64,000 bases of DNA from Peribacillus sp. FSL E2-0218 (lineage in GTDB: Bacteria > Bacillota > Bacilli > Bacillales > DSM-1321): positions 3,165,501 through 3,229,500 of the forward strand of contig NZ_CP150304.1 of the NCBI RefSeq assembly GCF_037992945.1. Reading direction: 5' to 3'. Under the pieces are notes generated by a model. It saw nothing but the letters and a program-made list of their open reading frames with translations. It searched no databases and was not told the DNA's origin. The translations under genes and the position numbers were made by a program. Of the stretch, positions 41,009-50,096 are shown piece after piece (positions within the stretch are counted from its first letter, which is position 1; each line of letters starts with the position of its first letter).

Positions 41009-41063
41009 AACTGTTGTCTCGCCCCCCTATCTTGCTTGGAGTGGCGAGGCAACAGCTTTTTTC
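41009..41063 (+). terminator. Terminator after proI
   Basis: CTGTTG-CTCGC pairs with GCGAG-CAACAG and is followed by CTTTTTTC, ~15 bp after the proI stop. Confidence 0.85.
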
Positions 41064-41102
41064 AGGATGAAGGAATACCTGCGGGTGCAACCATTTAAAC
41101 GC

Positions 41103-41534
41103 TCACTCTATGATCAGCATATCTTGGTCATCAAAACGCCAATCCTTCGAATACGCCACCTCCCAATAGTACCCATCAAGATCGGAAAAGTAGCCACTGT
41201 ATCCTCCCCAAAACACCTCTTGAGGTGTTTTCTCGATTATCCCTCCTGCCTTTTCGGCCTTTGCCATCACCTCATTCACTTCTTCAACCGATTTGGCATT
41301 GTAAGCAAGCGTGATGCCCGAAAATCCACCCCGCTTCGGTGGCTCCAGCTCGCTGATATCTTTCGTTAACTCCTCTAAAGGGTACAAAGCAAGTTTCGTT
41401 CCCGCATTATTGAAAAAAACAATGGAAGGCGCATCCTCTTTAATCGATGTCTGAAACCCTAATCCATCCCGATAAAATGTTAAAGATTTACTCATATCCT
41501 TTACACCTAACGTAATAAGGTTAATCCTGTTCAT
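41103..41534 (-). CDS. VOC (glyoxalase/bleomycin-resistance fold) protein
   Basis: 143 aa. Vicinal-oxygen-chelate fold: INLITLGVKDMSKSLTFYRDGLGFQTS (3-29), a typical beta-alpha-beta start, and GYSGYFSDLDGYYWEVAYSKDW near the C-terminus with the conserved FxDxDGxxWE motif. Glu in that motif is a usual metal ligand. The substrate is unknown. AGGAGG lies 7 nt before the start at 41534. Convergent to proI. Confidence 0.85.
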   Translation of the reverse strand: MNRINLITLGVKDMSKSLTFYRDGLGFQTSIKEDAPSIVFFNNAGTKLALYPLEELTKDISELEPPKRGGFSGITLAYNAKSVEEVNEVMAKAEKAGGIIEKTPQEVFWGGYSGYFSDLDGYYWEVAYSKDWRFDDQDMLIIE

Positions 41535-41713
41535 GGTATTCCTCCTTTTTTTGGTTATGCAAGGGGTATTCGACATCAAAAGCAAATATCCTTTTTCAGA
41601 ATGAGCCAGCCAGCAAACTCTCCTTAGGAAATTGCCTCATTGATTGATCCTTCATGCAAATTACGTAGGAAATCCACTTTCTTTGCCGAATGGATACAAG
41701 TTTTGTCAACTGT

Positions 41714-41740
41714 AAAGGAATTGCTTCTTCCTTATCGAAT
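41714..41740 (+). promoter_or_regulatory. SigH-type promoter of racA
   Basis: AAAGGAATT (41714-41722), 11 bp, ATCGAAT (41734-41740): a full match to RnAGGAWWW-N11/12-RnnGAAT. A Spo0A-box-like TTGTCAA lies just upstream. racA is SigH-dependent in B. subtilis. Confidence 0.75.
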
Positions 41741-41766
41741 TCAACAACCATAAAGGGGGAATTTCG

Positions 41767-42321
41767 ATGAATACAAGTGCAGTTGCCCGGTTACTGAATG
41801 TTTCCCATAGTACAATCCAACGTTGGGTTAGCCAATTGAACATGGAAGTAGAACGGAATCAGCTTGGCCACTACCAGTTTTCAGAGGAAGACATTGCCTT
41901 GTTAAGAAAAATCCAAAATCAGCTGAACGAGGGCATCATTCTCCAGAAGGTCAGCATATCAGAGAGTAAAATCAGAAAAGCAACCGTCCAGAAACACCCT
42001 GAAATGTCAAAAGAACATGAACAGCTGATGGAACGGGTCATCCGGCTTGAAAATGGTTTGAAAACAAAAGCGGATGATGTGGTATCCTATCAGCTTTTAC
42101 AGCACAGAAGTGAAATGGAAGAAATGCACAAACTCGTAAAAAAGCTCGAAGCCCGAATCGAAGCGCTAGAAACGCCAACAGTCCCGCCATTTGATTACTT
42201 CCTTGCTGCTGAAGAAACCGCCGCCACCAAAAAAACGAAAAAAAGACCGTTCATGAAAATGATTTTCGGCAATGGCCGAAAGAGTGATTCGGCTTCATGG
42301 AGCACGGCAGACAGCGATTAA
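41767..42321 (+). CDS. racA: Chromosome-anchoring protein RacA
   Basis: 184 aa. MerR-type helix-turn-helix (1-60, VARLLNVSHSTIQRWVSQLNMEVERNQLGHYQFSEED), very like B. subtilis RacA, then a coiled coil (about 85-140, EHEQLMERVIRLENGLKTKADD onward) and a basic C-terminal tail (KKTKKRPFMK). RacA binds near the origin and tethers it to the cell pole through DivIVA at the onset of sporulation. GGGGG precedes the ATG. The SigH-like promoter supports the call. Confidence 0.88.
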   Translation: MNTSAVARLLNVSHSTIQRWVSQLNMEVERNQLGHYQFSEEDIALLRKIQNQLNEGIILQKVSISESKIRKATVQKHPEMSKEHEQLMERVIRLENGLKTKADDVVSYQLLQHRSEMEEMHKLVKKLEARIEALETPTVPPFDYFLAAEETAATKKTKKRPFMKMIFGNGRKSDSASWSTADSD

Positions 42322-42369
42322 ATTCATGATTGGCACAATGACGCCATTTCCTTACCGGTCCATACATTG

Positions 42370-42415
42370 AAAAGGCCTGACCCAAGGTTCGCTTCACCTT
42401 TGGGTCAGGCCTTTT
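42370..42415. terminator. Shared terminator between racA and the ABC transporter
   Basis: AAAAGGCCTGACCCAA pairs with TTTGGGTCAGGCCTTTT, with A/T tracts allowing use from both sides of the convergent pair. Confidence 0.85.
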
Positions 42416-42419
42416 CATC

Positions 42420-43214
42420 TTAGATTAAAACGGCACGGTCATTGATCATTTTCTCGCCTTTAATCCGCTGGAATTCGTTAAGCAGTTTTTCAACCGTAAG
42501 CTTCTGCTTATCAGCCCCTCTTGCCTCAAAGATGATCTGCCCTTTATCCATCATGATCAAGGAATTTCCAAGATCTATTGCCTGCTGCATATTATGAGTG
42601 ACCATCAAGGTCGTCAACCGGTTTTTTTCGACGATTTCCTTCGTCAGATTTGTTACAAGCTCTGCCCTGGACGGGTCGAGAGCGGCTGTATGTTCATCAA
42701 GAAGCAGGATTTTCGGATCGGTGAAGGTGGCCATCAACAAGGATAAGGCCTGACGCTCCCCGCCTGATAATAATCCGACCTTGGCAGTCATGCGATTTTC
42801 CAATCCTAAATGGAGAGTAGCCAAGCTTTCTTTAAATAGCTCCTTCCGTTTTTTGGTCACGCCGAAGCCGAGGCCTCTTCTATTGGTCCTGCCATAGGCA
42901 ATGGCCATATTTTCTTCGATTGTCATATGCGGGGCCGTACCGAGCATCGGATCCTGAAACACACGGCCGATCATTTTGGCACGGGCATGCTCCTCGATCG
43001 CAGAAACGTTCTGTCCATCAATGAACACTTCACCGGCATCAGGAAGGATTTTACCGGAAATCATATTCATCAATGTCGATTTCCCGGCACCGTTACTTCC
43101 GATGACCGTTACGAACTCTCCTTTTGTCATATGCAATTCAAGATTCCCAAGGGCAAGCTTCTCGTCCGGTGTCCCTTCATTGAAGACCTTATAAATCTGA
43201 TTTAACCGAAGCAT
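42420..43214 (-). CDS. ABC transporter ATP-binding protein (TrpZ-like)
   Basis: 264 aa. Walker A GSNGAGKSTLMNMISG (38-53), signature LSGGERQALSLLMA (about 148) and Walker B ILLLDEHTAALDPSRAE. The ABC subunit of an importer resembling the TrpXYZ (ABC_sub_bind) systems that take up tryptophan or other aromatic compounds. The start at MLRLNQIYKV follows GGAAGGAT; a 37-codon extension was rejected. It overlaps the permease gene by 26 bp. Confidence 0.87.
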   Translation of the reverse strand: MLRLNQIYKVFNEGTPDEKLALGNLELHMTKGEFVTVIGSNGAGKSTLMNMISGKILPDAGEVFIDGQNVSAIEEHARAKMIGRVFQDPMLGTAPHMTIEENMAIAYGRTNRRGLGFGVTKKRKELFKESLATLHLGLENRMTAKVGLLSGGERQALSLLMATFTDPKILLLDEHTAALDPSRAELVTNLTKEIVEKNRLTTLMVTHNMQQAIDLGNSLIMMDKGQIIFEARGADKQKLTVEKLLNEFQRIKGEKMINDRAVLI

Positions 43215-44220
43215 ATCCTTCCCCGCCTTTCGATAGAGTGCCTCCATGGCGCAATTGAATTTCCTTGAGGCGCTTTTTCTTCCGGCTCTTTTCCTTCTGT
43301 TTATCGGAAATTTTCGGAATGACAAGTGCCCCGATCACAATTAGTGCCGTAATTAATTTAACATCACCTGTATCAAGGAATTTCACCCGAAGGGCCAAGG
43401 TCACGACGATGCGGTAAATGATCGCTCCACCGATCACCGCAAGCGTCGCACGGGCAATCGTTTTTGCACCAAACAACGCTTCGCCAATGATGACGGAGGC
43501 CAATCCGATGACGATGATACCAATTCCCATGCCAATATCGCTAAAGCCGTTATATTGGGCAACAAGAGATCCCGAGAAAGCGACAAGTGCATTGCCGATT
43601 GCCAGCCCCAGAATCTTCATGTTGCCGGTATGGGCGGAAAAACTGTTGACCATCGCTTCATTATCCCCCGTCGCCCGTAACGCAAGACCTATCTCCGTTT
43701 TTAAAAAAGCGGACATCCCCACTTGAATGATTAACGCCATGATCAGCATGACGATCAAAACCGACCACGTTTTCGGCAGGCTGTCGCCGAGGCCAACGAT
43801 CGATAAAAGACCATTCAACATATTGTCCAACCCAGTGCCGGCAAAGGCATCCTGGATTTTCGTGATGATGGTAGTCTGGGACAGCAAAGGGATGTTGGAG
43901 GCCCCCATGATCCTTAAATTGATGGAGTAGAGGGCGATCATGATCAAGATACCTGCCAGGAGCGGATTGATCTTCCCCTTGGTATGAAGGAGCCCCGTTA
44001 TGGCCCCAGCGATGAATCCGGCCAGCAGCGCACATAAGGTGGCCACGATCGGCGAGTATCCGTTAACGATCATAATGGCGGATACGGAGGCACCGGTCAC
44101 GAAACTTCCTTCGACCGTCAGATCCGGGAAGTCGAGGATCCTGAATGTTAAATAGACACCAAGTGCCATAATCGCGTAAATCATTCCCGACTCAAAAGAA
44201 TTGAATAAGGCTGTAGGCAT
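43189..44220 (-). CDS. ABC transporter permease (LivH/TrpY-like)
   Basis: 343 aa. About eight membrane helices, with the repeated small-residue and acidic pattern of branched-chain/TrpY-type permeases (YLTFRILDFPDLTVEGSFVTGASVSAIMI, TGLLHTKGKINPLLAGILIMIALYSIN). The C-terminal tail (about 305-343) is charged (KQKEKSRKKKRLKEIQ). Partner of the adjacent ATPase and the lipoprotein upstream. Substrate not decided. Confidence 0.87.
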   Translation of the reverse strand: MPTALFNSFESGMIYAIMALGVYLTFRILDFPDLTVEGSFVTGASVSAIMIVNGYSPIVATLCALLAGFIAGAITGLLHTKGKINPLLAGILIMIALYSINLRIMGASNIPLLSQTTIITKIQDAFAGTGLDNMLNGLLSIVGLGDSLPKTWSVLIVMLIMALIIQVGMSAFLKTEIGLALRATGDNEAMVNSFSAHTGNMKILGLAIGNALVAFSGSLVAQYNGFSDIGMGIGIIVIGLASVIIGEALFGAKTIARATLAVIGGAIIYRIVVTLALRVKFLDTGDVKLITALIVIGALVIPKISDKQKEKSRKKKRLKEIQLRHGGTLSKGGEGYASVKSDL

Positions 44221-44252
44221 ATTCTTCTTCCTTCCCCGAACAAAAGCAGCGT

Positions 44253-45248
44253 TTATTTTACAAACTCAGCATCTGCTTTCCATTCCTCTTTTATTTCAAC
44301 ACCCATTTCTTTTGCTGCCTTTTCATTGATGACCAACTTCAGTTTTTGTGGATATTGAACCGGGATATCTCCAGGTTTTTTGCCATCCTTCAAGATTTCA
44401 ACCGCTTTTTGCCCAGCTTCATAGCCAATATCGAAGTAGCTGAAGCCATAGGCTGCGAAGCCGCCGGCATTCACGGAATCAAGCTCGCCAACGAACAGCG
44501 GGATATCTTCGTCATTCGCAACCGAAATGACCGATTCCAATGCCGAGACTACAGTATTATCGGTAATGATATAAAAAGCATCCGCTTTCCCGATTAATGA
44601 TTCCGTTGCCTGTTTAACGTCGGCTGAAGTGGAAACGGATGCTTCCACGACTTTCAATCCCGCCTTCTTCGCCTCTTCTTTCACGTTTTTGATTTGAACG
44701 ACGGAATTTTGCTCCCCTGTATTATAAACGGTTCCAACTGTCTTGGCGCCCAGTTCTTCCGCCAGGAATTTCATGGATTTGGCAATCGCTTCCGGATGTG
44801 AATCGGTCGTACCTGTCACATTCCCGCCTGGTTTGTCCAAAGAGGTAACCAGTTCCGTCGCCACTGGGTCTGTGACCGATGTAAATACGATCGGTATATC
44901 CTTTGTCGCATTTAAAGCACTTAGGGCACTTGGAGTCGAATTGGCAAAAATCAAATCGACTTTATCGCCAACAAAGTTAGTGGCAATTGTCTGATTGTTG
45001 TTTTGATCGCCCTGCGCATTTTGGAGATCATACTTGACCTTGACATCACTGTCCTTCAATGCCGCCTTGAACCCTTTATATGCCTGATCCAGTGAGTCAT
45101 GCTGAACGAATTGGGTCACTCCGATATCGTACGTTTCCGTTTTGTTTCCATCCTTCGCCGTATCTTTTTCCTTGTCACTCCCGCACCCAGCCAATGTTAA
45201 TCCTGCTACTAAAGTCATTGCTAATGTCGAATATAATTTCTTTTTCAT
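44253..45248 (-). CDS. ABC transporter substrate-binding lipoprotein (TrpX-like)
   Basis: 331 aa. Lipoprotein signal MKKKLYSTLAMTLVAGLTLAGCGS with the lipobox Cys near residue 22. The mature part has two periplasmic-binding lobes of the ABC_sub_bind (PF04392-type) family, with IGVTQFVQHDSLDQAYKGFKAAL, FANSTPSALSALNATKDIPIVFTSVTDP and GFSYFDIGYEAGQKAVEILKDG. Members bind tryptophan, tyrosine or related ligands. First gene of the three; SigA promoter ~75 bp upstream. No T-box or riboswitch was seen. Confidence 0.9.
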   Translation of the reverse strand: MKKKLYSTLAMTLVAGLTLAGCGSDKEKDTAKDGNKTETYDIGVTQFVQHDSLDQAYKGFKAALKDSDVKVKYDLQNAQGDQNNNQTIATNFVGDKVDLIFANSTPSALSALNATKDIPIVFTSVTDPVATELVTSLDKPGGNVTGTTDSHPEAIAKSMKFLAEELGAKTVGTVYNTGEQNSVVQIKNVKEEAKKAGLKVVEASVSTSADVKQATESLIGKADAFYIITDNTVVSALESVISVANDEDIPLFVGELDSVNAGGFAAYGFSYFDIGYEAGQKAVEILKDGKKPGDIPVQYPQKLKLVINEKAAKEMGVEIKEEWKADAEFVK

Positions 45249-45322
45249 ATTTTCCCCCCGCTTTTTACTTATTAAGATCAGCACTTTCCACTCACGCCAG
45301 TTTTTTCGCGTATATGTGTTAA

Positions 45323-45352
45323 ATTATAATCGTTTAGTCCCAATTATTCCAA
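45323..45352 (-). promoter_or_regulatory. SigA promoter of the TrpXYZ-like operon
   Basis: On the minus strand TTGGAA (45347-45352) and TATAAT (45323-45328) are 18 bp apart, ~75 bp before the lipoprotein start. Confidence 0.55.
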
Positions 45353-45402
45353 TATATTTTTTAACTTTTTAGAATATTTTGAGTTATCGGATGATAGAAT
45401 TC

Positions 45403-45453
45403 AAAAAAAGCTGCCGCGAAAGGCAATATCACCTTTTCACGGCAGCTTTTTTT
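45403..45453. terminator. Bidirectional terminator between the YisP-like gene and the ABC operon
   Basis: AAAAAAAGCTGCCG-GAAAGG pairs with TTTTC-CGGCAGCTTTTTTT. It ends the YisP-like transcript on the minus strand. Confidence 0.85.
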
Positions 45454-45460
45454 GGAATGG

Positions 45461-46279
45461 TCAATGTTCGACAACTTGATTCACGATCTCGGTTACAGTG
45501 GCACGATCAATTTTTTCTTTGCCCTCTTTTAATGCCTTCAATGTAGCTTTTGCTAATTCCAAAGGGATTTTACAGAAATGGATGATTTCCTTCGTTTCTA
45601 TCTCCGCAATATAAGAATCCGCTAGTGCTAAATTATGTTCCGTATGCGATAGCATCTCTTCGAAGCCCCAGCCATCCGGATAAAAATTCACCCCGCGTTC
45701 TGCATCTTCCTCCCGGTTACGCAGAATATTGACCGTTTGGAGCCCACGGCCGAATGCGATGGCAAGTTCACGATCCGTTTCGGTTCCATCAAACCAGTTC
45801 CACATATCAGAAAGCATGACCCCCACTAAACCTGCAACATAATAGGTGTAATCATCAAGCTCTGCTTCATCATGTATTTGCCAGTCCTTCTTCACCCATT
45901 TCGCCATGCCTTCGGCCATTTCCCGTGTGGACTCCAAAACTTTGGCTCTCGCTCCTTGAGGACAATACTGAATCCAATCAGCCAAAAGCAAGGTCACCTC
46001 GGGCAAATCGTCCTTATATGGCTTGAATAACGATTGAAGTTCTTCTTCACGGTAATCCACCTTAAGCAGCCCGCTTAGCGCCTGTAACAGGGAAATCTTA
46101 TTGTCTGCCGGGAGGCCTGGATGATCCTCGATCTCATCAATGGCACGCATGCACAGATAGGCAGCTCCGATCGCCTCTTGTAATCCTTTTGGGAGATAGC
46201 TGATCGGAATGAAAAAAGTACGGCTTGTCTTTAAAAGGAAATCCATTGCTTTAGTATGTAAGTTGCTTTGATCAGTCAT
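45461..46279 (-). CDS. yisP: Squalene/phytoene synthase family protein, YisP-like
   Basis: 272 aa. All-helical isoprenoid synthase fold. The first acidic motif is AIDEIEDHP near residue 46; the expected second (DxxED in squalene synthases) reads ILRNREEDAERG, so the first Asp is missing. B. subtilis YisP has the same change and works as a farnesyl diphosphate phosphatase making farnesol, rather than a synthase. FSVxTSRTFxIP-like start KTSRTFFIPISYLPKGLQ is present. Gene is minus strand, alone, between rnz and a terminator. Reaction is inferred from YisP. Confidence 0.83.
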   Translation of the reverse strand: MTDQSNLHTKAMDFLLKTSRTFFIPISYLPKGLQEAIGAAYLCMRAIDEIEDHPGLPADNKISLLQALSGLLKVDYREEELQSLFKPYKDDLPEVTLLLADWIQYCPQGARAKVLESTREMAEGMAKWVKKDWQIHDEAELDDYTYYVAGLVGVMLSDMWNWFDGTETDRELAIAFGRGLQTVNILRNREEDAERGVNFYPDGWGFEEMLSHTEHNLALADSYIAEIETKEIIHFCKIPLELAKATLKALKEGKEKIDRATVTEIVNQVVEH

Positions 46280-46343
46280 AGGTTACACTCCTTTAAATAT
46301 CCAATGAACAGTTGTATCATTATATCAAACATTCGAGTTGATT

Positions 46344-47285
46344 TCAGCTTCCCTCTTTCTCAGCATATAAAGGAATCTTGATCGTCATCAAATCTTCTGC
46401 CATGATCGTATTTGCGAAGATTGCCTTGCTTTGATCCTTTAACCTCTCCGAATCCTCGATGCTATACCGTGAGCTGATATGGGTAAGGATTAAATGCTTG
46501 GCTCCTGCTTTCAAGGCCGTTGTTGCAGCCTGAACGGTTGTCGAATGGTAATAACTAGAGGCCATTTCCGTTTCTTCTGCAGAAAATGTAGCTTCATGAA
46601 CCAGGTAATCTGCCGAATCAGCAAGTACCAGGGCATTATCACACACTCTTGTGTCTCCTAAGATCGTGATGATCCGTCCCTTTTGCGGAGCCCCCAAATA
46701 ATCTTTCCCGTTCAAGACACGGCCATCCTCGAGTCGGACCGTTTGCCCATCCTTCAATGCTTTATAAAGCGGACCTGGTTTAACGCCAGCTTGATGCAGC
46801 AGGTCCACACGCAGACTTCCTGGACGGTCCTTCTCTTTAATCCGGTAACCGACACTGAATATGCCATGATCCAGCGGCATGGCCGTCACGGTGAATTGGT
46901 CATCATCAAACACGATGCCTTCTTCGATTTCGACAATTTCCAATGGATATTTCAAATGAGTGCCACTCACAAGTATACTTGTCTTAATATAAGCATCGAT
47001 CCCTTTTGGACCATATACGGTCAATTTTTCCACTCCGCCCTGAAAAGATCTGCTGCTTAACAGCCCAGGGAGGCCGAAGATGTGATCGCCATGTAAGTGG
47101 GTGATGAATATCTTTTCGATCTTTCGCGGTTTGACTGCCGTTTTTAAAATTTGATGTTGTGTCGCTTCACCACAATCGAATAACCAAACGGTCCCCCGCT
47201 CTTCCAGTAATTGCAGGGCGATTGACGTCACATTGCGCGCCTTGGCCGGTACACCGGCGCCTGTACCCAATAAAACAAAATCCAC
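46344..47285 (-). CDS. rnz: Ribonuclease Z
   Basis: 313 aa. Endonuclease that matures tRNA 3' ends lacking encoded CCA. MBL fold with FITHLHGDHIFGLPG (HxHxDH near 63-68), GDTRVCDNALVLA, YLVHEATF and the final LILTHISSRY. PxKxRN near the start (PAKARN) and the exosite-like region TVYGPKGIDAYI are typical. The start is GTG at 47285, 8 nt from GGAGG, giving VDFVLLGTGAGVP. Order rnz-zwf-gndA matches B. subtilis (yqjK-yqjJ-yqjI). Confidence 0.94.
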   Translation of the reverse strand: MDFVLLGTGAGVPAKARNVTSIALQLLEERGTVWLFDCGEATQHQILKTAVKPRKIEKIFITHLHGDHIFGLPGLLSSRSFQGGVEKLTVYGPKGIDAYIKTSILVSGTHLKYPLEIVEIEEGIVFDDDQFTVTAMPLDHGIFSVGYRIKEKDRPGSLRVDLLHQAGVKPGPLYKALKDGQTVRLEDGRVLNGKDYLGAPQKGRIITILGDTRVCDNALVLADSADYLVHEATFSAEETEMASSYYHSTTVQAATTALKAGAKHLILTHISSRYSIEDSERLKDQSKAIFANTIMAEDLMTIKIPLYAEKEGS

Positions 47286-47514
47286 TGATCCTACCTCCGT
47301 TGCCAACGTTAATAGCTTAACTATAGCATAACCATGGAGGTTCTTTCATTTATGACCGACTAAAACCGCGATCAGATTAAACTTTTTATGAAATATAAGA
47401 AAAAATGCGCAAATTGATTGCTTTGAGGGAAAGCTAATCGTAAAATTAGAAATTGGTACACATACGGGAATTCCAACTTTAGAGATAGAATTAACGGAAA
47501 GTTGAGGTTTTAAC

Positions 47515-49014
47515 ATGACAGAAAATAATAAACCAACGGCATTGATCATGATCTTTGGTGCTACTGGAGATTTGGCAAAAAGGAAATTGTTTCCTTCCAT
47601 ATATCGGCTGTTTCAAAAAGATAAAATCAACAAATTCGCGGTAGTGGGTGTAGCAAGGAGATCCTTGACGAACGAGGAGTTTCAATCAAGTGTCAAAGAC
47701 TCCATTCTTACGTTCGGTCACGCGGAAGAAAAAGTCGATGAATTCATTTCCCATTTCCATTATCATTCCCATGACGTTTCGAGCTCGGAGTCATATCAGC
47801 AATTAAAAGGGATTGCCGAGGAATTGGATGGTCAATATCAATTAGAGGGAAACCGCATTTTCTATTTAGCGATGGCACCTGAGTTTTTCGGGACGATTGC
47901 CGAACAAATCAAGGCGCAAGGCCTGACTGAATCGAAAGGGTATAAGCGCCTGGTCATTGAAAAACCATTTGGACATAGTTTCGATACAGCCCAAAAATTG
48001 AATGAGCAGATCCGCACGGCCTTCGCCGAAGACGAAATTTACCGTATCGATCATTATTTAGGTAAAGAGATGGTTCAAAATATCGAAGTCATCCGTTTTT
48101 CGAATGCGCTATTCGAACCGCTTTGGAATAATCGATATATCTCCAACATCCAGGTTACTTCCAGTGAGACGCTAGGCGTTGAAGAACGCGGACGTTATTA
48201 TGAAACGAGCGGCGCACTACGGGATATGGTCCAAAATCATCTTCTTCAGATGGTAGCCTTGCTTGCCATGGAGCCTCCGATCGCCTTGACGACGGAAGAG
48301 ATCCGCAGCGAAAAGGTGCGGGCATTGCGTTCGCTGCGGCCAATGAAGGTCGACGAAGTCGATAAATACTTCATCCGCGGCCAATATGGGGAAGGAACGG
48401 TGGATGAAAAAACACTGCCGGGTTACCGCAACGAACATAACGTAAATCCTGATTCCAATACGGAAACTTATGTTGCAGGGAAATTGCTGATTGATAATTT
48501 CCGCTGGGCAGGTGTTCCTTTTTATATCCGCACCGGTAAGAGGATGGATGTAAAATCAACGAATATCGTTGTCCAATTCAAGGATATTCCGATGAATTTG
48601 TATTACAAAACGGAAGAAACCTTGAACCCGAACTTGCTCGTTATCAATATCCAGCCTGATGAGGGCATCACACTATACTTAAATGTCAAGAAATCCGGAA
48701 CGACTTCAAATACGAAGCCAATGAAGCTGACAGTATCCAACAAAGGGATCGAGCATATCAATTCCCCAGAGGCGTATGAGAAGCTCTTGTTTGATAGCAT
48801 GCGCGGAGATGCTACAAACTTCACGCATTGGGACGAGGTTGCCCTTTCATGGAAGTTTGTCGACACGATTTCCGATGCATGGGAGCATACGAAAGAAGAG
48901 TCTTTCCCGAACTACGCTGCAGGATCTACAGGTCCGCTTGCATCCGATGATCTTTTAGCCGATGACGGACATGTTTGGTGGCAAATCAAGAAAGATACAA
49001 CCGAGAGCAATTGA
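47515..49014 (+). CDS. zwf: Glucose-6-phosphate 1-dehydrogenase
   Basis: 499 aa. First step of the oxidative pentose phosphate pathway, giving NADPH. Cofactor motif FGATGDLAKRKLFP (14-27), and the active-site signature RIDHYLGKEMVQN (near 180) with catalytic His. EKPFGHSF is also present. Length is normal. It diverges from rnz across 229 bp and is convergent toward a small membrane gene. Its pathway partner gndA lies 1 kb downstream on the other strand. Confidence 0.97.
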   Translation: MTENNKPTALIMIFGATGDLAKRKLFPSIYRLFQKDKINKFAVVGVARRSLTNEEFQSSVKDSILTFGHAEEKVDEFISHFHYHSHDVSSSESYQQLKGIAEELDGQYQLEGNRIFYLAMAPEFFGTIAEQIKAQGLTESKGYKRLVIEKPFGHSFDTAQKLNEQIRTAFAEDEIYRIDHYLGKEMVQNIEVIRFSNALFEPLWNNRYISNIQVTSSETLGVEERGRYYETSGALRDMVQNHLLQMVALLAMEPPIALTTEEIRSEKVRALRSLRPMKVDEVDKYFIRGQYGEGTVDEKTLPGYRNEHNVNPDSNTETYVAGKLLIDNFRWAGVPFYIRTGKRMDVKSTNIVVQFKDIPMNLYYKTEETLNPNLLVINIQPDEGITLYLNVKKSGTTSNTKPMKLTVSNKGIEHINSPEAYEKLLFDSMRGDATNFTHWDEVALSWKFVDTISDAWEHTKEESFPNYAAGSTGPLASDDLLADDGHVWWQIKKDTTESN

Positions 49015-49020
49015 TTGAAC

Positions 49021-49054
49021 GAAGGGGATGCAGAGTGAACTCTGCATCCCCTTC
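49021..49054. terminator. Terminator after zwf
   Basis: A perfect 16-bp inverted repeat (GAAGGGGATGCAGAGT and its complement) around GA. It lies 6 bp after the zwf stop and also at the end of the opposite small gene. Confidence 0.75.
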
Positions 49055-49059
49055 TTCAT

Positions 49060-49227
49060 TCATGAAACACGCTTCCTGACTAATTTCTCCCGGATATTAT
49101 GAAGCATTACCTGAGGTTTAGACAGTTTTTCATCCATTTCGGAATTGAGCCAATAAGAAACACCAAGTTCTAAAGCAATAAAAAATAAAAAAATGGCAAT
49201 AGCCAACCAGATGATAAACATGGTCAT
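49060..49227 (-). CDS. Small single-span membrane protein
   Basis: 55 aa from the start at 49227 (AAGGAG 4 nt upstream; an in-frame ATG two codons later has 10 nt). One membrane helix (about 3-24, FIIWLAIAIFLFFIALELGVSYWL) followed by a charged tail (SEMDEKLSKPQVMLHNIREKLVRKRVS). I do not recognise it. A 19-codon upstream extension has no ribosome binding site. It shares the terminator with zwf. Confidence 0.6.
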   Translation of the reverse strand: MTMFIIWLAIAIFLFFIALELGVSYWLNSEMDEKLSKPQVMLHNIREKLVRKRVS

Positions 49228-49284
49228 CCCGCTCCTTCTCTCTTGACTGCCGACTGTATCATGGATTGCGTCCTTAGCTTTCAT

Positions 49285-49855
49285 GGTTTATATTCCTTGT
49301 TACGATGGTGTTTAAACCTTATTGGAAATAAAGCATGAAAATATCATACTATATTTTCCAGTAAAAAGGGAGGGATTTCTTTTCTTACCCATTCCATTTC
49401 CGTCTTCTATGCTGTGCCTCCATCCCTGGCCAGGGTGTACCCCAGCCCACTATTCATTGTAAGTTACAGGGGATCGTCTTATTATTGACTACTACCTCTT
49501 CTGTTCTTCCCTCATTAGTTCATGTTATCCTAGCAATTGATCCCGCCGTAGAAATAACTTTGGTGAAAATTCGTAGTTTTTAGCGTTACTAAAATTCCTC
49601 GGAGCCCCCATCGAAGTAGAATTCATGCTTAGCCGGAAGATCATTAAATGGTGACAGCCAACTGGAGTTGTTAATCTGTTCATTCTAATGAAAACTAGGT
49701 GACGAACTGTGCAGGCTCATGTAAATGCTCCCGGTATGCTACAATGAAGCCATGAACCTGTTTAATGGACAGGAATGGTATGGTCTTGCCGAGGTTACAC
49801 TAAGAAAGGTGCTTCATGATGAGATGCACCAACTTCGATGTGGAGGGATTAAACG
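49285..49855. other. Long interval without a clear gene
   Basis: About 570 bp without a coding frame I can support. It contains a TGnTACAAT extended -10-like element near 49737-49745 on the plus strand, suited to the small gene that follows. No repeat-family copy was recognised. Confidence 0.4.
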
Positions 49856-50029
49856 ATGGACATTCGTGAAGGATTAATTCCAACAGCGTTAGGGACAGCC
49901 GTAACAGCAGCGGGTTATGCCATGAAGCAGACTCGCGGATCAAACAAAATGGTCGCCAATACCGTCTTTGGTTTCGGTTTGGCACATGTTGTGTTAGGGG
50001 TCATTGACCTTGTGGAGCATCGGAGATAA
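49856..50029 (+). CDS. Small hydrophobic protein (57 aa)
   Basis: 57 aa. The sequence MDIREGLIPTALGTAVTAAG, then a basic loop (MKQTRGSNK) and a second hydrophobic stretch (VFGFGLAHVVLGVIDLVE) suggest a two-helix membrane protein. GGAGGG lies 8 nt before the ATG and a strong terminator follows at once, which supports a real gene. Family not recognised; function unknown. It is convergent to gndA. Confidence 0.65.
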   Translation: MDIREGLIPTALGTAVTAAGYAMKQTRGSNKMVANTVFGFGLAHVVLGVIDLVEHRR

Positions 50030-50031
50030 CG

Positions 50032-50065
50032 AAAAGAGAGGGCGCCCTTGCGCCCTCTCTTTTTT
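50032..50065. terminator. Shared terminator, small gene and gndA
   Basis: AAAAGAGAGGGCGC-CCTT-GCGCCCTCTCTTTTTT, a GC-rich stem with A and T tracts on both sides. Confidence 0.9.
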
Positions 50066-50096
50066 ACATGCCTAGACAAAAGCCGGCAATATTGAT

